From contig JAJHZJ010000577.1 in assembly GCA_023548195.1 (NCBI GenBank), forward strand, positions 580,203 to 644,202: 64,000 nucleotides of DNA. The letters are read 5' to 3'. The position numbers and the translations under genes are program-made. Of the stretch, positions 54,626 to 64,000 are shown one piece after another. The stretch is from Bettongia penicillata ogilbyi (taxonomy: Eukaryota > Chordata > Mammalia > Diprotodontia > Potoroidae). The notes beneath the pieces are model-generated. The model saw only the letters and a list, made by a program, of their open reading frames with translations. It ran no database searches and was not told where the DNA came from. Position 1 is the stretch's first letter. Each line of letters begins with the position of its first letter.

Positions 54626-56400
54626 TACATTGTAAATCCATTAAGGGAGGGAAAAGGTGGAATGGTGAAGGAAGAGAAGCCAGATCAAAGTAATTAAGCC
54701 TAATGTCCACAATTAATCTGATTTCCATTCCCCTGACAGGTATTGTCAGATGAAAAGAACAAATAATTTTCATATCTTTACAAGTATACTGTAGTTGAAT
54801 AAATAAATGTCAGTGCACAAATCAAAGTGCCTACCAGTCAGGCTGTCATCAGTATTTCCTCTCCTGATTGTCCCTCTGTTGGCAGTACAGAAGACAGTGA
54901 AGGCTAAAAGCAGCTAACTGGTTCACAGTCTGGCCTGAGCTTTCCATGGAGACAGGCAATTTGATATGCCCTGTTATCAAAGCCACAGCAAACATCTGCC
55001 GTGGGGAAAGACCTCTGCATAGCTCTGTCTAGAATCAGCAAAAGACCAATTCAGCACATTAGTAGAGCCTGGTTTATGGGAATACTTGGGGAAATGACCC
55101 ACAAAGTTTATTCCTTGGTTATGTGGGACTTAGATTTTAACCCATCTGTACCCACTCTTAAAGGCTTGTCAGTCTTAGAAGAAGAGCTATACCTAGAACA
55201 GGATAAATAAGGTTTTGTCTAGAGAAACCAGCACGGTAAGAGATGAAGAATGTTCCCTTTTAGAAAGATGCCCCTTTTTTACTGGGGTAATAGTATAGCC
55301 CTCTGCTAGTCCACAGAGCCATATCCAGTAATCATTGCAGAGTTCTGTTGCCCTAAACCCCTCACCCAGGGTACCTGCTCGCAGAGTCGGACTTTCCTCT
55401 GTGTACCCAATCACAACCATTTTTTCCTGAAGTGAAACTATTTTTGGATATAGTTCTTAGATGTCTATAGGTATGTATAATTATATCTCACACACAACTT
55501 TCATGCAATTCCAAATAAAGATATTTTTTAAATAATCTTGGCTACCTACAGGTTTTGTTTGTTTGTTTTTAAGTGCTTAAAATACAAATTGTTTAAAATA
55601 TGTTTCTGATATGAGAGCCCAGAAAGCCTTTAAATTGCTGGCTGAAACATGTTTCCAAGAACTCTGTATTTGACTCTGTTACTTACTGTTCTGTGGCCAA
55701 GAAAATCTTGGAAGTTTTTCCTGTCATCTTCTCACTTTCCAATGACTTTGCCCAACTGATGTCCATCTGACTTTAGGCAAGTCTGCCTTGGCCCAATAAA
55801 GGTCTGGAGAGGAGTTAATTATTTAGCAAATTGGCTGCCAATATGTAGCCCTGAGAAGTATCCCTAGCCACATTCTCTTTTAAGCTGTACAGACAAGTTA
55901 TTCAGAGGATAATTATACTAGCTGTAAACCAAGTCTGTAAATGCACCTAAACAAATATGTATATGCAATTATCTGCAACAACCAAACTAAATGGGTGATT
56001 GCAGATGGTTTTTAAATTCAAAGTACAGGGGTTTTTTTGTGTGTATTTGTGTGTGTATGTTTGTGAGTGTGTGTGACATGGGAATGTAATTGACCTTTAA
56101 GAAGAATTATATTTCCTTTTTTCCCCCTTAGTTTTTATACATAATCAAGTGAGGCAAAATGCAGATGGTTTAAGCCTCTCAGTATCAGTGCACTGATGTG
56201 TGGAAAGAGATGGATTTAATTTACATCTTGACTATACGCAAAAAAAGGAGCAAATTGTGTACTTAATTTCTTGCCAAAAAAGGAGGGAAGAACTGTCCTC
56301 CCCCTCTGCCCCCAAAGTTCTAGAGCAATCCCTAAAGTGTTTTTTGGAGGGGATTGCACCATATCCCTGGAAAGTAGCACCAAGTTTTGTTACTTTCATA
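54626..56400. other. Repeat-poor region
   Basis: About 1.8 kb almost free of recognisable repeats, unusual for this window. No exon recognised. It could hold conserved non-coding DNA, which cannot be judged without alignment. A short gt-rich run lies at 56035-56078. Confidence 0.45.
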
Positions 56401-56695
56401 TTACATTTTAGCAACTAGGTAAACAGTGGATAGAGCATTAGAACTGGAATCAGGAAGACCTAAGTTCAAATCTGACCTCAGAAACTTATTCACCGTGTGA
56501 CTCTGAACCATTTAACCTTTGTTTGTCTCAGTTTCCTCATTTATAAAATGGGGATAAAAATGTGTCTTACCTATTAGGGTTAATGTGAGAATCAATTAAG
56601 GTAATGATAGTAAAGCACTTAGCATAGTACAGGTGGTACTTAGTAGATACTATATAAATGTTAGCTGTCATTACCATTATATTTATTCTGTATAC
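56400..56695 (+). repeat. Marsupial tRNA-headed CORE-SINE, well preserved
   Basis: 'gcaactaggtaaacagtgga', 'tagagcattagaactggaat', 'caggaagacctaagttcaaa', 'tctcagtttcctcatttata', 'aaagcacttagcatagtaca' and 'actatataaatgttagctgt': head to tail complete. Confidence 0.9.
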
Positions 56696-56744
56696 CCAGA
56701 TTTGGCTCAATGTTCCTTTTGGTGTTGTTTTTTTAATAATAATG

Positions 56745-56960
56745 GAGGGATAGCACGGGTTGGTAAATAGTGAGCTAGCATGGGAACCAGGATGATTTAG
56801 GTTCAGGTTCTTTCTCTACAACATACTAGTTGTGACCCTGGCAAATCATTTCACCTCTCAGTGCTCTAGGCAATCCTCTAAGACTATAAATTTTAGAGAA
56901 AAAGTGCTAACCTCAGAGGAGGGTACCTCACCAGAGAGTTCTTTATTACATTGAAATTAG
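56745..56960 (+). repeat. Marsupial SINE, 'gtgctctaggcaatcctctaa' 3' variant
   Basis: The head 'aaccaggatgatttaggttc' and 'agttgtgaccctggcaaatc' is followed by 'ctctcagtgctctaggcaat', 'cctctaagactataaatttt' and 'accagagagttctttattac'. Confidence 0.65.
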
Positions 56961-57394
56961 AGGTTCAAGTCTCTGTTACTTTCCTTCTCCCAATGGACCA
57001 CAATCTGTTATTTCACTGATCCAAGGAATTCCTGATGAAGAAACTCCCTTTAGATTTCCTAGATCTTCCAGACTCCAAAGATGACTCCCATTATGTTAAC
57101 ATTGCCTCTTTCAATGTCCAACACATACTACCTATCAGATTCCCTTTCAGTGAATTTTGTTTCTGTCATATTTTATTAGAGTCTGGCACTAAGCTAACTT
57201 GAAAGAAAATATGAAGAAAATAAGAAAATTAATTCTAACGTATTGATACTCATACTGGCTTAATGTGTTATTCCTTCCAGGGATATTTGAGTATTAATAT
57301 ACCCTGAAGATATAGCAGAACCCTAATGATAAGATTTCAGACATTAAAGTGGGTTACTGTATGAAATGCTTTGGAGGAAGCAATGGCTTACATG

Positions 57395-57650
57395 TGACAT
57401 TCAGCTAGATGACACAGTGGATAGACAGTACACTGAATCTGGAGTCAGAAACACCTGAGTTCAAATCTAGTCTCAGACACTTACTAGTTATGTGACTCTG
57501 GACAAGTCATTGAACTGTTGGTTCTGTGTTGGTTTCCTGTGTATAATAATAGCACCTACACCACAAGAGGATCCATGAAATAATATTTGTAAAGCACTTA
57601 GGTCAATGCCTGGCATAAAGCAAGTGCTTAATAAATACTTATTCCCTCTC
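57395..57650 (+). repeat. Marsupial tRNA-headed CORE-SINE
   Basis: 'cagctagatgacacagtgga', 'gaatctggagtcagaaacac', 'ctgagttcaaatctagtctc', 'tatgtgactctggacaagtc' and 'gtgcttaataaatacttatt'. Confidence 0.9.
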
Positions 57651-58930
57651 CCCTTCAAATCCCATTATTTAGGGGTAGGTGACCTTCACCCAAAGAATTC
57701 AAGCAGAAAGGATCAAAAGTTACTCCTTTCCTTTCCCAGTATGGGACAATAGAAAGTCAGAGCGACATACAAATAGAAAAATGGAAGATGAGCTTCTGTT
57801 TGAGGTTGTCATGAGGAGCATGGAACCAGTTAATAGCAGCAACTCTGGTGGCAGATTAATTCTGGGAATTTATAAGGCTAAGCAAAGAGTGGTGGCAAAT
57901 TGAATGAGTGATAGAGGGCCCCTGTACAATTCCAGGAAACTGCAGTACCATGGAAAGAAATGGAAACTGACTGAGAGAGAGAGAGTACAAATCATTCATT
58001 ATGTGGATGCTAGATACTGCAGACCATAGAGGGAAAGAGAGTAGCTAATGCTGAACCGACTGGTAACATTACACAAAGCAGGAATTTCATTATTGAAAGG
58101 AGCCCGTAATTATTATCTTGCTAAAGATAATAATCTATTCTAATCTGTTCTACCTTTGTCCAATTGTTTATCAAGCAAGGGACAGAATGGCCAGATTCTG
58201 CATAGATTTATTGTTCCACTTGAATTTCAGGTTTTGCAGAGATACTTTTCATTTAATATTCTTCATTTAATAAACCTGTTTTGTGGCTAATGCTTTTTGA
58301 TAGCCTCAGTTCCATGAGCCAGATTCCAATTTTCCCAGGAGGAACTCTGTGTAGGGCTAAAGCAGAGATTATAATTAGAGAGGGCAGTCCTTGATTGAAC
58401 CCAGATCATTTGTCAGGAATCAAGCTCTGATGGGTTATACATCTCTGATGCTATGGATAATTCTGGCTCTGCTCCTGATTCCTAGTACTAAGCTCATCAG
58501 CAATAAGAAAGGGCAATGATAACATTTCTAATTTCCTTCCTAATTCAGCTCTTGAAGGGGATACTGCAAAGGGGTATAATAAGAACTGTTGAGTAATCCC
58601 CTGTGTCAGGTAAATCTGCCTTTCACTGCCCTCAGAGAGTAATCCCCTATGAAAAAGTAAAATTTTTCCTCTTTTAATCAGAGGCCTTCAAGCTTGGAAA
58701 GGTCCAGATGCCCCTGAGTTTTTCTATTGTATTTCTAAATACATAACGAGAAAACTAAAAATAACAGATTCAATCCTATTCTTCTAGATTTACTGACAGA
58801 CAATGGAGCTCTAGACTTTAAGCTAACAGTGAAATTTGGATTATTGGAAGAGAAAGGCTATCAGAAGTCATTAATCTGACAGATATATGATCTCAATATC
58901 CCACAGGAAGCTAGAACAGGATGAAGATGC
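57650..58930. other. Repeat-poor region with a GATA-type palindrome
   Basis: About 1.3 kb with no recognised repeat or gene. It contains a perfect inverted repeat at 58109-58134 (listed separately). Confidence 0.45.
58109..58134. promoter_or_regulatory. Perfect 11-bp inverted repeat with paired GATA motifs
   Basis: Left arm 'attattatctt' (58109-58119), 4-base spacer 'gcta', right arm 'aagataataat' (58124-58134). Each arm carries an AGATAA motif (WGATAR), on opposite strands. It could be a GATA-factor site pair in an enhancer, or chance in AT-rich DNA. Function is inferred. Confidence 0.4.
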
Positions 58931-58934
58931 TATT

Positions 58935-59060
58935 GTGAAAAGTGAATCATACTGGGAGTCAGGAGATGGGGATTCTAATCCTGAACGGGCACATTGCTAT
59001 AACATTCTGTTCCTCACTTTCCCCAGCTGTAAAATGATAGGGTTGGACTAATGAGGACTT
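58935..59060 (+). repeat. MIR SINE fragment
   Basis: 'actgggagtcaggagatggg', 'gattctaatcctgaacggg' and 'ccagctgtaaaatgataggg' with 'ttggactaatgagg'. Confidence 0.6.
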
Positions 59061-59219
59061 ATTATTTGGAATCAGTGAATTTTTTAAAAAATATTTTCAT
59101 AACTATATTCCAGTATTATTGATTTCCTTTGTAAGTATGTATATTTTATTTAATGCATTTTAAAACATTCTGGAAAACAGTCAATAAGCTTCAACAGACT
59201 GCCAAAGGGGTCCATTACA

Positions 59220-59272
59220 TACACACACCCACACACACACCCACACACACACACACACACACAAACACAGCT
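59220..59272. repeat. (CA)n microsatellite with CCCACA interruptions
   Basis: Interrupted ca repeat. Confidence 0.93.
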
Positions 59273-59479
59273 TAAGAGTCTCAGTATTAGATTATCTCTG
59301 AGGTTTCTTTTAACTCCCCAACACTGTGATTTCTAATAGTAGCCATGGTGAGGGAAATCCTCTGTATTGACAACATATAATACTAAGAATCCTATCAGAG
59401 CAAATGAGAAAGCAGGAAAACCAAAAGAAGAATTTTTTAAAAATGGCACAAAAAAGAACATATTGATAGCAAATGCTTA

Positions 59480-59542
59480 ATTATCTTATATATATAAATA
59501 TATATAATATGTATATTATATATATACAGATATATCAGTAGG

Positions 59543-59580
<38 letters not shown>

Positions 59581-59590
59581 GGGAGAGATA
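59480..59590. repeat. (TA)n then (GA)n/(GGGA)n tract
   Basis: ta-rich 59488-59535 followed by ga/ggga repeats 59540-59588, next to the 3' end of HAL1 copy 4. Confidence 0.9.
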
Positions 59591-60181
59591 CCCAGTTGCA
59601 TGCTAAAACAATTTTTAACATTCATTATTAAAGCTTTGAGTTCCATATTCCCTCCCTTCCTCCCTCCCCATCTACCCTCATTGAGAAAGCAAGCAAATCA
59701 ATATAGGTCATACATGTGTAGTCATGCAAAATACTCCCATAATAGTTATCTTGTGAAAGACTAACCACAGTTCCCTCTGTCCTATCCTGCCCTCCATTTA
59801 TTTCATTCTCTCCCTTTACCTGTCCTCCCACAAAAGTGTTTGGTTTTGATTATCCCTTTCCTCAATTTGCTGTCCCTTCTATTATCTTCCCTCTCCTATG
59901 CCCTTCCCACCTGCCTTCCTGCAGAGTAAAGTAGATTTCCATATCCTTATCCAATCCTCCTTGGAGAGTGAGAGTAAAGCTCACTTATTCCCTTTCATCA
60001 CTCCCTCTTCCATTCCAATGTAAAAGCACTTTCTTGCCTCTTTTATGTGAGATGACTTGCTACATTCTACCTCTCCCTTTCTGTTACTCCTAGTACATTC
60101 CACACAACAGAAAATTTTACTTTTTAAATATTCTCCCTTCATATTCAGCTCACCCTGTGCCCTCTGTGTACATACATACAT

Positions 60182-60321
60182 CCAGGGTGCTAAATCACAG
60201 GCCACAGCTGTGGATTCCAGATTTCTCAACCCACAAATGCCCAAGACAGCTTCAAATGTCAGTGAGAAAACTCTTTTATCTGGGTGAGAGGGGAGCATGG
60301 TCAGTTCCCACCCCAGGGTGG
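60182..60321 (+). repeat. Inverted 5'UTR segment inside the 3'UTR of HAL1 copy 4
   Basis: It reads 'ttctcaacccacaaatgccc', 'agacagcttcaaatgtcagt' and 'gagaaaactcttttatctgg', which is the 5'UTR text of 61759-61905 on the opposite strand at ~90% identity by eye. Both edges are flanked by 'tgtacatacatacat' (60167-60181, 60322-60336), and the segment begins and ends with 'ccagggtg'. Confidence 0.8.
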
Positions 60322-60479
60322 TGTACATACATACATACACACATATGCCCATGTACATATACATACCTATACATATATAATATACACAGGAAGAGAAAAA
60401 ACAAAGAAAACTTGTGATTTAATATGGGCAAACTATTTACATTCCTATATGGGCATTACCTCCCTCTAAATGAGTACCT

Positions 60480-60700
60480 GAAAAGACCAGCTTAAAAAGG
60501 CCATGGTCTCCCATTGCATCCTGGGCCAAGAATGATGGCCCTCTGAATACCTGGTCACTAGACCCAGATAACTCAGGAGGAGAAAGTGAGGTTGGTGACC
60601 TTGAACAACCCTCCTTCACTCAAAACAAAGTCAAATGCAAGCTATGTCATCATTTCTCTGATGTCACAGTCTTCTTTGAAAATGAAGGATGAATACAGAC
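60480..60700 (+). repeat. Marsupial SINE body
   Basis: 'gcctggtcactagaccc'-like text, 'agataactcaggaggagaaa', 'gtgaggttggtgaccttgaa', 'cactcaaaacaaagtcaaat' and 'cagtcttctttgaaaatgaa' match the reverse of 40515-40700. Head absent or eroded. Confidence 0.75.
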
Positions 60701-60772
60701 TGAATATACACATACATACCCATACACACACACACGCACACACACACACACATACACACATACACACACACT
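60700..60772. repeat. (CA)n tract in the 3'UTR of HAL1 copy 4
   Basis: Same position relative to ORF1 as the CA-rich tracts at 5399, 11096 and 47160 in copies 1, 2 and 3, so an inherited part of the element. Confidence 0.85.
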
Positions 60773-60904
60773 TTTCCCCCCTAACTACTCTAATACTGGA
60801 AAAAGTTTCATGAGTTACAATTATTATCTTTCATGTAAGAATGTAAACAGTTAAACTTTAATAAATCCTTCATGGCTTCTCTTTCCTGTTTTCCTTTTCA
60901 TATT

Positions 60905-61560
60905 TCCCTTGATTCTTGTATTTGAAATTCAAATTTTCTATTCAACTCTGGTCTTATCAACAAGAATGCTTGGAAGTCCCTTATTTCATTGAAATTCCAT
61001 TTTTTCCTAAAGTATTATATTCAGGTAGTAGCTGCTAAAACCTGTGTTATCCTGATTGCATTTCCACAACACCTGAATTGTTTCTTTCTGGCTGCTTGTA
61101 ATGCTTTCTCCTTGACCTAGGAACTCTGGAAGTTGGCTACACTATTTCTAGGAGTTTTCCTTTTGGGGTCTCTTTCGGGAGATGATTGGTGAATTCTTTC
61201 CATTTCTATTTTACCTTCTGGTTCTAGAATATCAAGACAGTTTTCCTTAATAATTTCTTGTAAGGTGATGTCCATGCTCTTTTTTGATCATAGTTTTCAG
61301 GTAGACTAATAATTTTTCAATTATATCTCATGTATCTATTTTCTAGGTCAGTTGTTTTTCCAAAAAATTATTTTGCTTTGTCTTCTATTTTTTTTTATTC
61401 TTTTTGGTTTTGTTTTACAATTTATTGATTTCTCACAAAGTCATTAGGTTCCATCTGCTTCATTCTAAGTTTTAAAGAAATATTTTCTTCAGTGAACTTT
61501 CAGACCTCCTTTTCCATCTGCATTCTTCTTTTTTTAAGGTATTACTCTCCTCATCCTCAA
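60905..61560 (-). pseudogene. L1 ORF1-like protein, C-terminal part, broken (HAL1 copy 4)
   Basis: Minus-strand text runs from coiled-coil sequence near 61550 through the RRM entry (~61300-61345, plus-strand 'ttttcaggtagactaataat') and 'gaattctttccatttc' to the C-terminal end at ~60905 ('tttgaaattcaaattttcta'). Several short deletions, including part of the segment at 61025-61030, and many stops. The N-terminal half is missing and 5'UTR text follows directly. Confidence 0.78.
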
Positions 61561-62164
61561 TCTGGTCTATGAGCTACCACAAGCACTCTTTTCTACCCTA
61601 TAACTGCAAGTAGGATTCCCTCTCCACAGCCACCATCAGCTCTGCCAAGCTGGCTCTCTTCTTCACTCCTGGACCACCACTCAGGACTGAGACCCAGATA
61701 AGTGGCTTGATTCCCCTAAGGTATGTAGGCTGAGAGCTCCGAAGCAGCTGTTGATGCAGCAGTGGCTGCCACCACCCTGGGATGGGAAGCAACCACACTC
61801 TCACCCAGGTAAAAGAGTTTTCTCACTGACATTTGAAGCTGTCTTTGGCATTTGTGGGTTGAGAAATCTGGAATCCACAGTTGTGGCCTGTGATTCAGCC
61901 CCCTGAAGTCTGCTCCACTCCCATTCATGCTGGCGGCCCATGCTGGACTGCAGCCCACACTTGACTGTCCTCTGCTCTGAGCAAGGTACAATAAACCCTT
62001 CCTGTTGACCTTCCACATCTTGGAAAATCTGTTGTACTCTGTCATTTTGTGCCTTTGCTACTCAAATTTGCTTAGAGTCATTTTTTTACAGGCATTTTAA
62101 AGGATTTGGGGGGAGAGCTCAAGGAGGTCCAAGCTTCTACTCTGCCATCTTGGCTCCACTCCCC

Positions 62165-63030
62165 ATTTGATTTTCTAATTTGTACCTGGTAAATAAGATA
62201 ATCCAACCATGAATTTGAATTTCAATAGACAGTACCCTGGTAGACTTTAAGAAGATGCAGTTTCTCCAAGAGTAAATGAGCATTTTTCTAATTACTTTAG
62301 TCAAAGACACCATTTAGACCCCAGTCACCTCCAAACTCTGTTGCTGGTCACAAGAGGGTCCAAAATAGTGTAGAAGAATGGAGTATGATATTGGGTCCAA
62401 ACTTTCTGGGTCTCAATTTTCTCATCTGTAATATTATGGAAATGAACAAACTTTCAATATAATGTTCTTATAATCTCTATGGAACTGCCTGATCTATGGT
62501 GTCCCTAGTAGTAATCATAACTTCAGACTATTGATGATGAAGCACACCTCTTGCCTCTTGGCAGAGAGTTGATGTGATGGACTAAAAGTGCAGAATGAAT
62601 CACATCATTTGGACATAACCACTATTTTGATTTGTTTTGATTTAGCGGTATTTATTTGTTACAAGGAAGGGCTACTGCTTTTGAAAGGACATGAGTTAGT
62701 AGAAAGTGATGGGGATTCAGTAAAAAAAAAAAGAAAGAAAGAGAAAAAGACCAATAAATCATTCAGATTACTTAGGGGGGAAAAAGCTCAGAAGGATATA
62801 CACAATGAATGGCAATATTATTACATTATTAAATTTAATCAACGTATTTTTAAAAACAGTGTAAACAATTTCGTGTCCATACGCAATCCTGTTATTTTTT
62901 CACTCTTCTTTGCATATTGAAATGTTTGGACTTGCTAAAGATTGTTAGATTCATAACAAAGATGAAAACATCTAAAACAGTCTATGGTTCTATGCATAAA
63001 TCCATTAATGTTATTAATGAATAATTATAA
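62165..63030. other. Anonymous sequence
   Basis: No gene. A weak MIR-like 'ctcaattttctcatctgtaa' lies at ~62413. Confidence 0.45.
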
Positions 63031-63145
63031 TATATTATTTGTATAACACCTTAACATCTATATAGGGCTTTCCTCTCAAAGATTCCATGAGATATATAGG
63101 GCATATATTACTATCCTCATTTTGAAAATGAGGAAGAGGACACTT
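63030..63145 (-). repeat. MIR-like SINE fragment (reverse)
   Basis: 'acaccttaacatctatatag', 'ggctttcctctcaaagattc' and 'cctcattttgaaaatgagga'. Confidence 0.5.
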
Positions 63146-63171
63146 GAAGAGGTTGTATTTTCCTTCATATA

Positions 63172-63300
63172 TTTAGCAAGCATTTATTAAATGCCTACTT
63201 ACCATCAGATAGGACAAAACAGTTAAAGATATGTTGCAAATTATAACTAAGATAAACGTAAAGGATAAGTTCAACAAGTTCCATGAGAAATTTGCGTAAA
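63172..63300 (+). repeat. Ancient mammalian interspersed repeat fragment
   Basis: 'agcaagcatttattaaatgc' and 'ctacttaccatcagatagga' begin the same repeat as 38571. It is then interrupted by the (GA)n tract. Confidence 0.5.
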
Positions 63301-63354
63301 GAATGACCACCTTAACTAGAGATTTTAAGTGCGTGTGGATGTGTGTGAGTGAGA

Positions 63355-63375
63355 GTATGAGAGACAGAGAGACAG

Positions 63376-63473
<98 letters not shown>
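63355..63473. repeat. (GA)n microsatellite, ~115 bp
   Basis: Nearly pure ga repeat with a few changes. Arg/Glu and Ser/Leu frames on its two strands are artefacts. Confidence 0.97.
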
Positions 63474-63474
<1 letters not shown>

Positions 63475-64000
63475 AGAGGGATGAGAAGGACGGTAAATGA
63501 TAATGAAAACCTTCCTGGAAGAGTTGCAACAAATAGAGACAGGAGAGAGTCCATTCTAGACATGAAGGACAATGAGATCAAAGAGGACTTGATAAGAAGA
63601 ACTAGGAAAAGACAATAAAGTTCAGTTTGAACATAGAATATTTAATAGGGAGTACTATGCGACAAGGTTGAAAGGGGAGTTTGGAGCCAGACTTTCCGCC
63701 AAGTCACATAGCCAATAAGTGGCACAGGTACATCTTTTTGTTGTTGGCAGGTCAGTAATATTCATTTAATATATTAATGGATGGTGGTGTTCTTATTTTA
63801 TTTGAAGCATTTGGAGTACATATTGGATCAATAGTTTCTTTTAAAACCTAGGTTTTCCAAGTAGAGTTCTTTCAAAATTCAAAGTTGTGACACATGAAAG
63901 TGTCAACATAGATTAGTTGTAGGAAAACATGCCCATTAAAGTATTCTTAGTAGAACAGTGAATTTGTTTAACTGTTCTTAAAAATAATTTTAATTTGAGA
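63474..64000. other. Anonymous sequence to the window end
   Basis: No gene recognised. 63500-63620 may be more of the ancient repeat. Confidence 0.4.

Larger units (their letters stand above)
59590..62164 (-). mobile_element. HAL1-type half-L1, copy 4 (old, rearranged, reverse)
   Basis: Plus-strand order: 3'UTR from 59590 ('catgctaaaacaatttttaa', 'cctcccttcctccctcccca'), CA-rich tract 60700-60770, ORF1 C-terminal half (~60905-61560), then type A 5'UTR to 62164 ending 'ccatcttggctccactcccc'. ORF1 passes straight into 3'UTR with no ORF2. The N-terminal half of ORF1 is deleted. Two inserts lie in the 3'UTR: a 140-bp inverted piece of 5'UTR (60182-60321) and a SINE body (60480-60700). No target duplication was found. 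Confidence 0.83.

Noticed and set aside
1..64000. CRISPR arrays, bacterial operons, phage or toxin-antitoxin loci
   Set aside because: No regularly spaced repeats with unique spacers, no dense same-strand coding runs, and the DNA is plainly vertebrate with LINEs and SINEs throughout.

Overview
The window looks like non-coding, repeat-saturated nuclear DNA from a marsupial. The evidence is an AT-rich background broken by LINE-1 copies, half-L1 (HAL1-type) elements consisting of 5'UTR, ORF1 and 3'UTR only, tRNA-headed CORE-SINEs of marsupial type, MIR, L2 and CR1/L3 fossils, palindromic hAT-like MITEs and long microsatellites. Whether it is an opossum or an Australian marsupial cannot be decided by eye. 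I see no host exon, rRNA, functional tRNA, CRISPR array or bacterial-style operon. Every convincing coding sequence belongs to a retrotransposon. Repeat family names are given from recognisable motifs, not from a database search.

Layout. 1-3.4 kb: largely anonymous sequence with small L2 and MIR scraps. 3.4-6.3 kb: HAL1 copy 1 (+), decayed but with both ends and a target-site duplication (TSD). 6.3-8.2 kb: SINEs and a palindromic MITE. 8.2-16.0 kb: an L1 with a near-complete but dead ORF2, split at its endonuclease domain by HAL1 copy 2 (8,994-11,987, +). Copy 2 is young, has a perfect 15-bp TSD and an uninterrupted 368-residue ORF1. 16-30 kb: an L2 split by HAL1 copy 5 (17.13-18.13 kb, -), MITEs, SINEs, CR1 and microsatellites. 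30-34.6 kb: pieces that read as one CR1/L3 LINE broken up by later L1, SINE and microsatellite insertions. 35.8-37 kb: an old L1 ORF1 piece (-). 39.6-40.1 kb: an L2 reverse-transcriptase fossil. 46.3-49.3 kb: HAL1 copy 3 (-), full length with a 15-bp TSD; its ORF1 is about 98% identical to copy 2 but broken by a one-base insertion. 49.5-59 kb: SINEs, an old L1 3' end and microsatellites. 59.6-62.2 kb: HAL1 copy 4 (-), old and rearranged. The rest is anonymous.

How the parts relate. The HAL1 elements lack the endonuclease and reverse transcriptase (ORF2). Their last ~60 bases resemble the 3' ends of the ORF2-bearing L1 relics here, and they carry long target-site duplications and A-rich tails. 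This fits mobilisation in trans by L1 machinery. The lineage appears to have used two unrelated 5'UTRs: an older type A (copies 1, 4, 5) and a younger GC-rich type B with ~75-bp tandem units (copies 2, 3). Both keep the terminal CCAAGATGGCGG-like (YY1-type) start.
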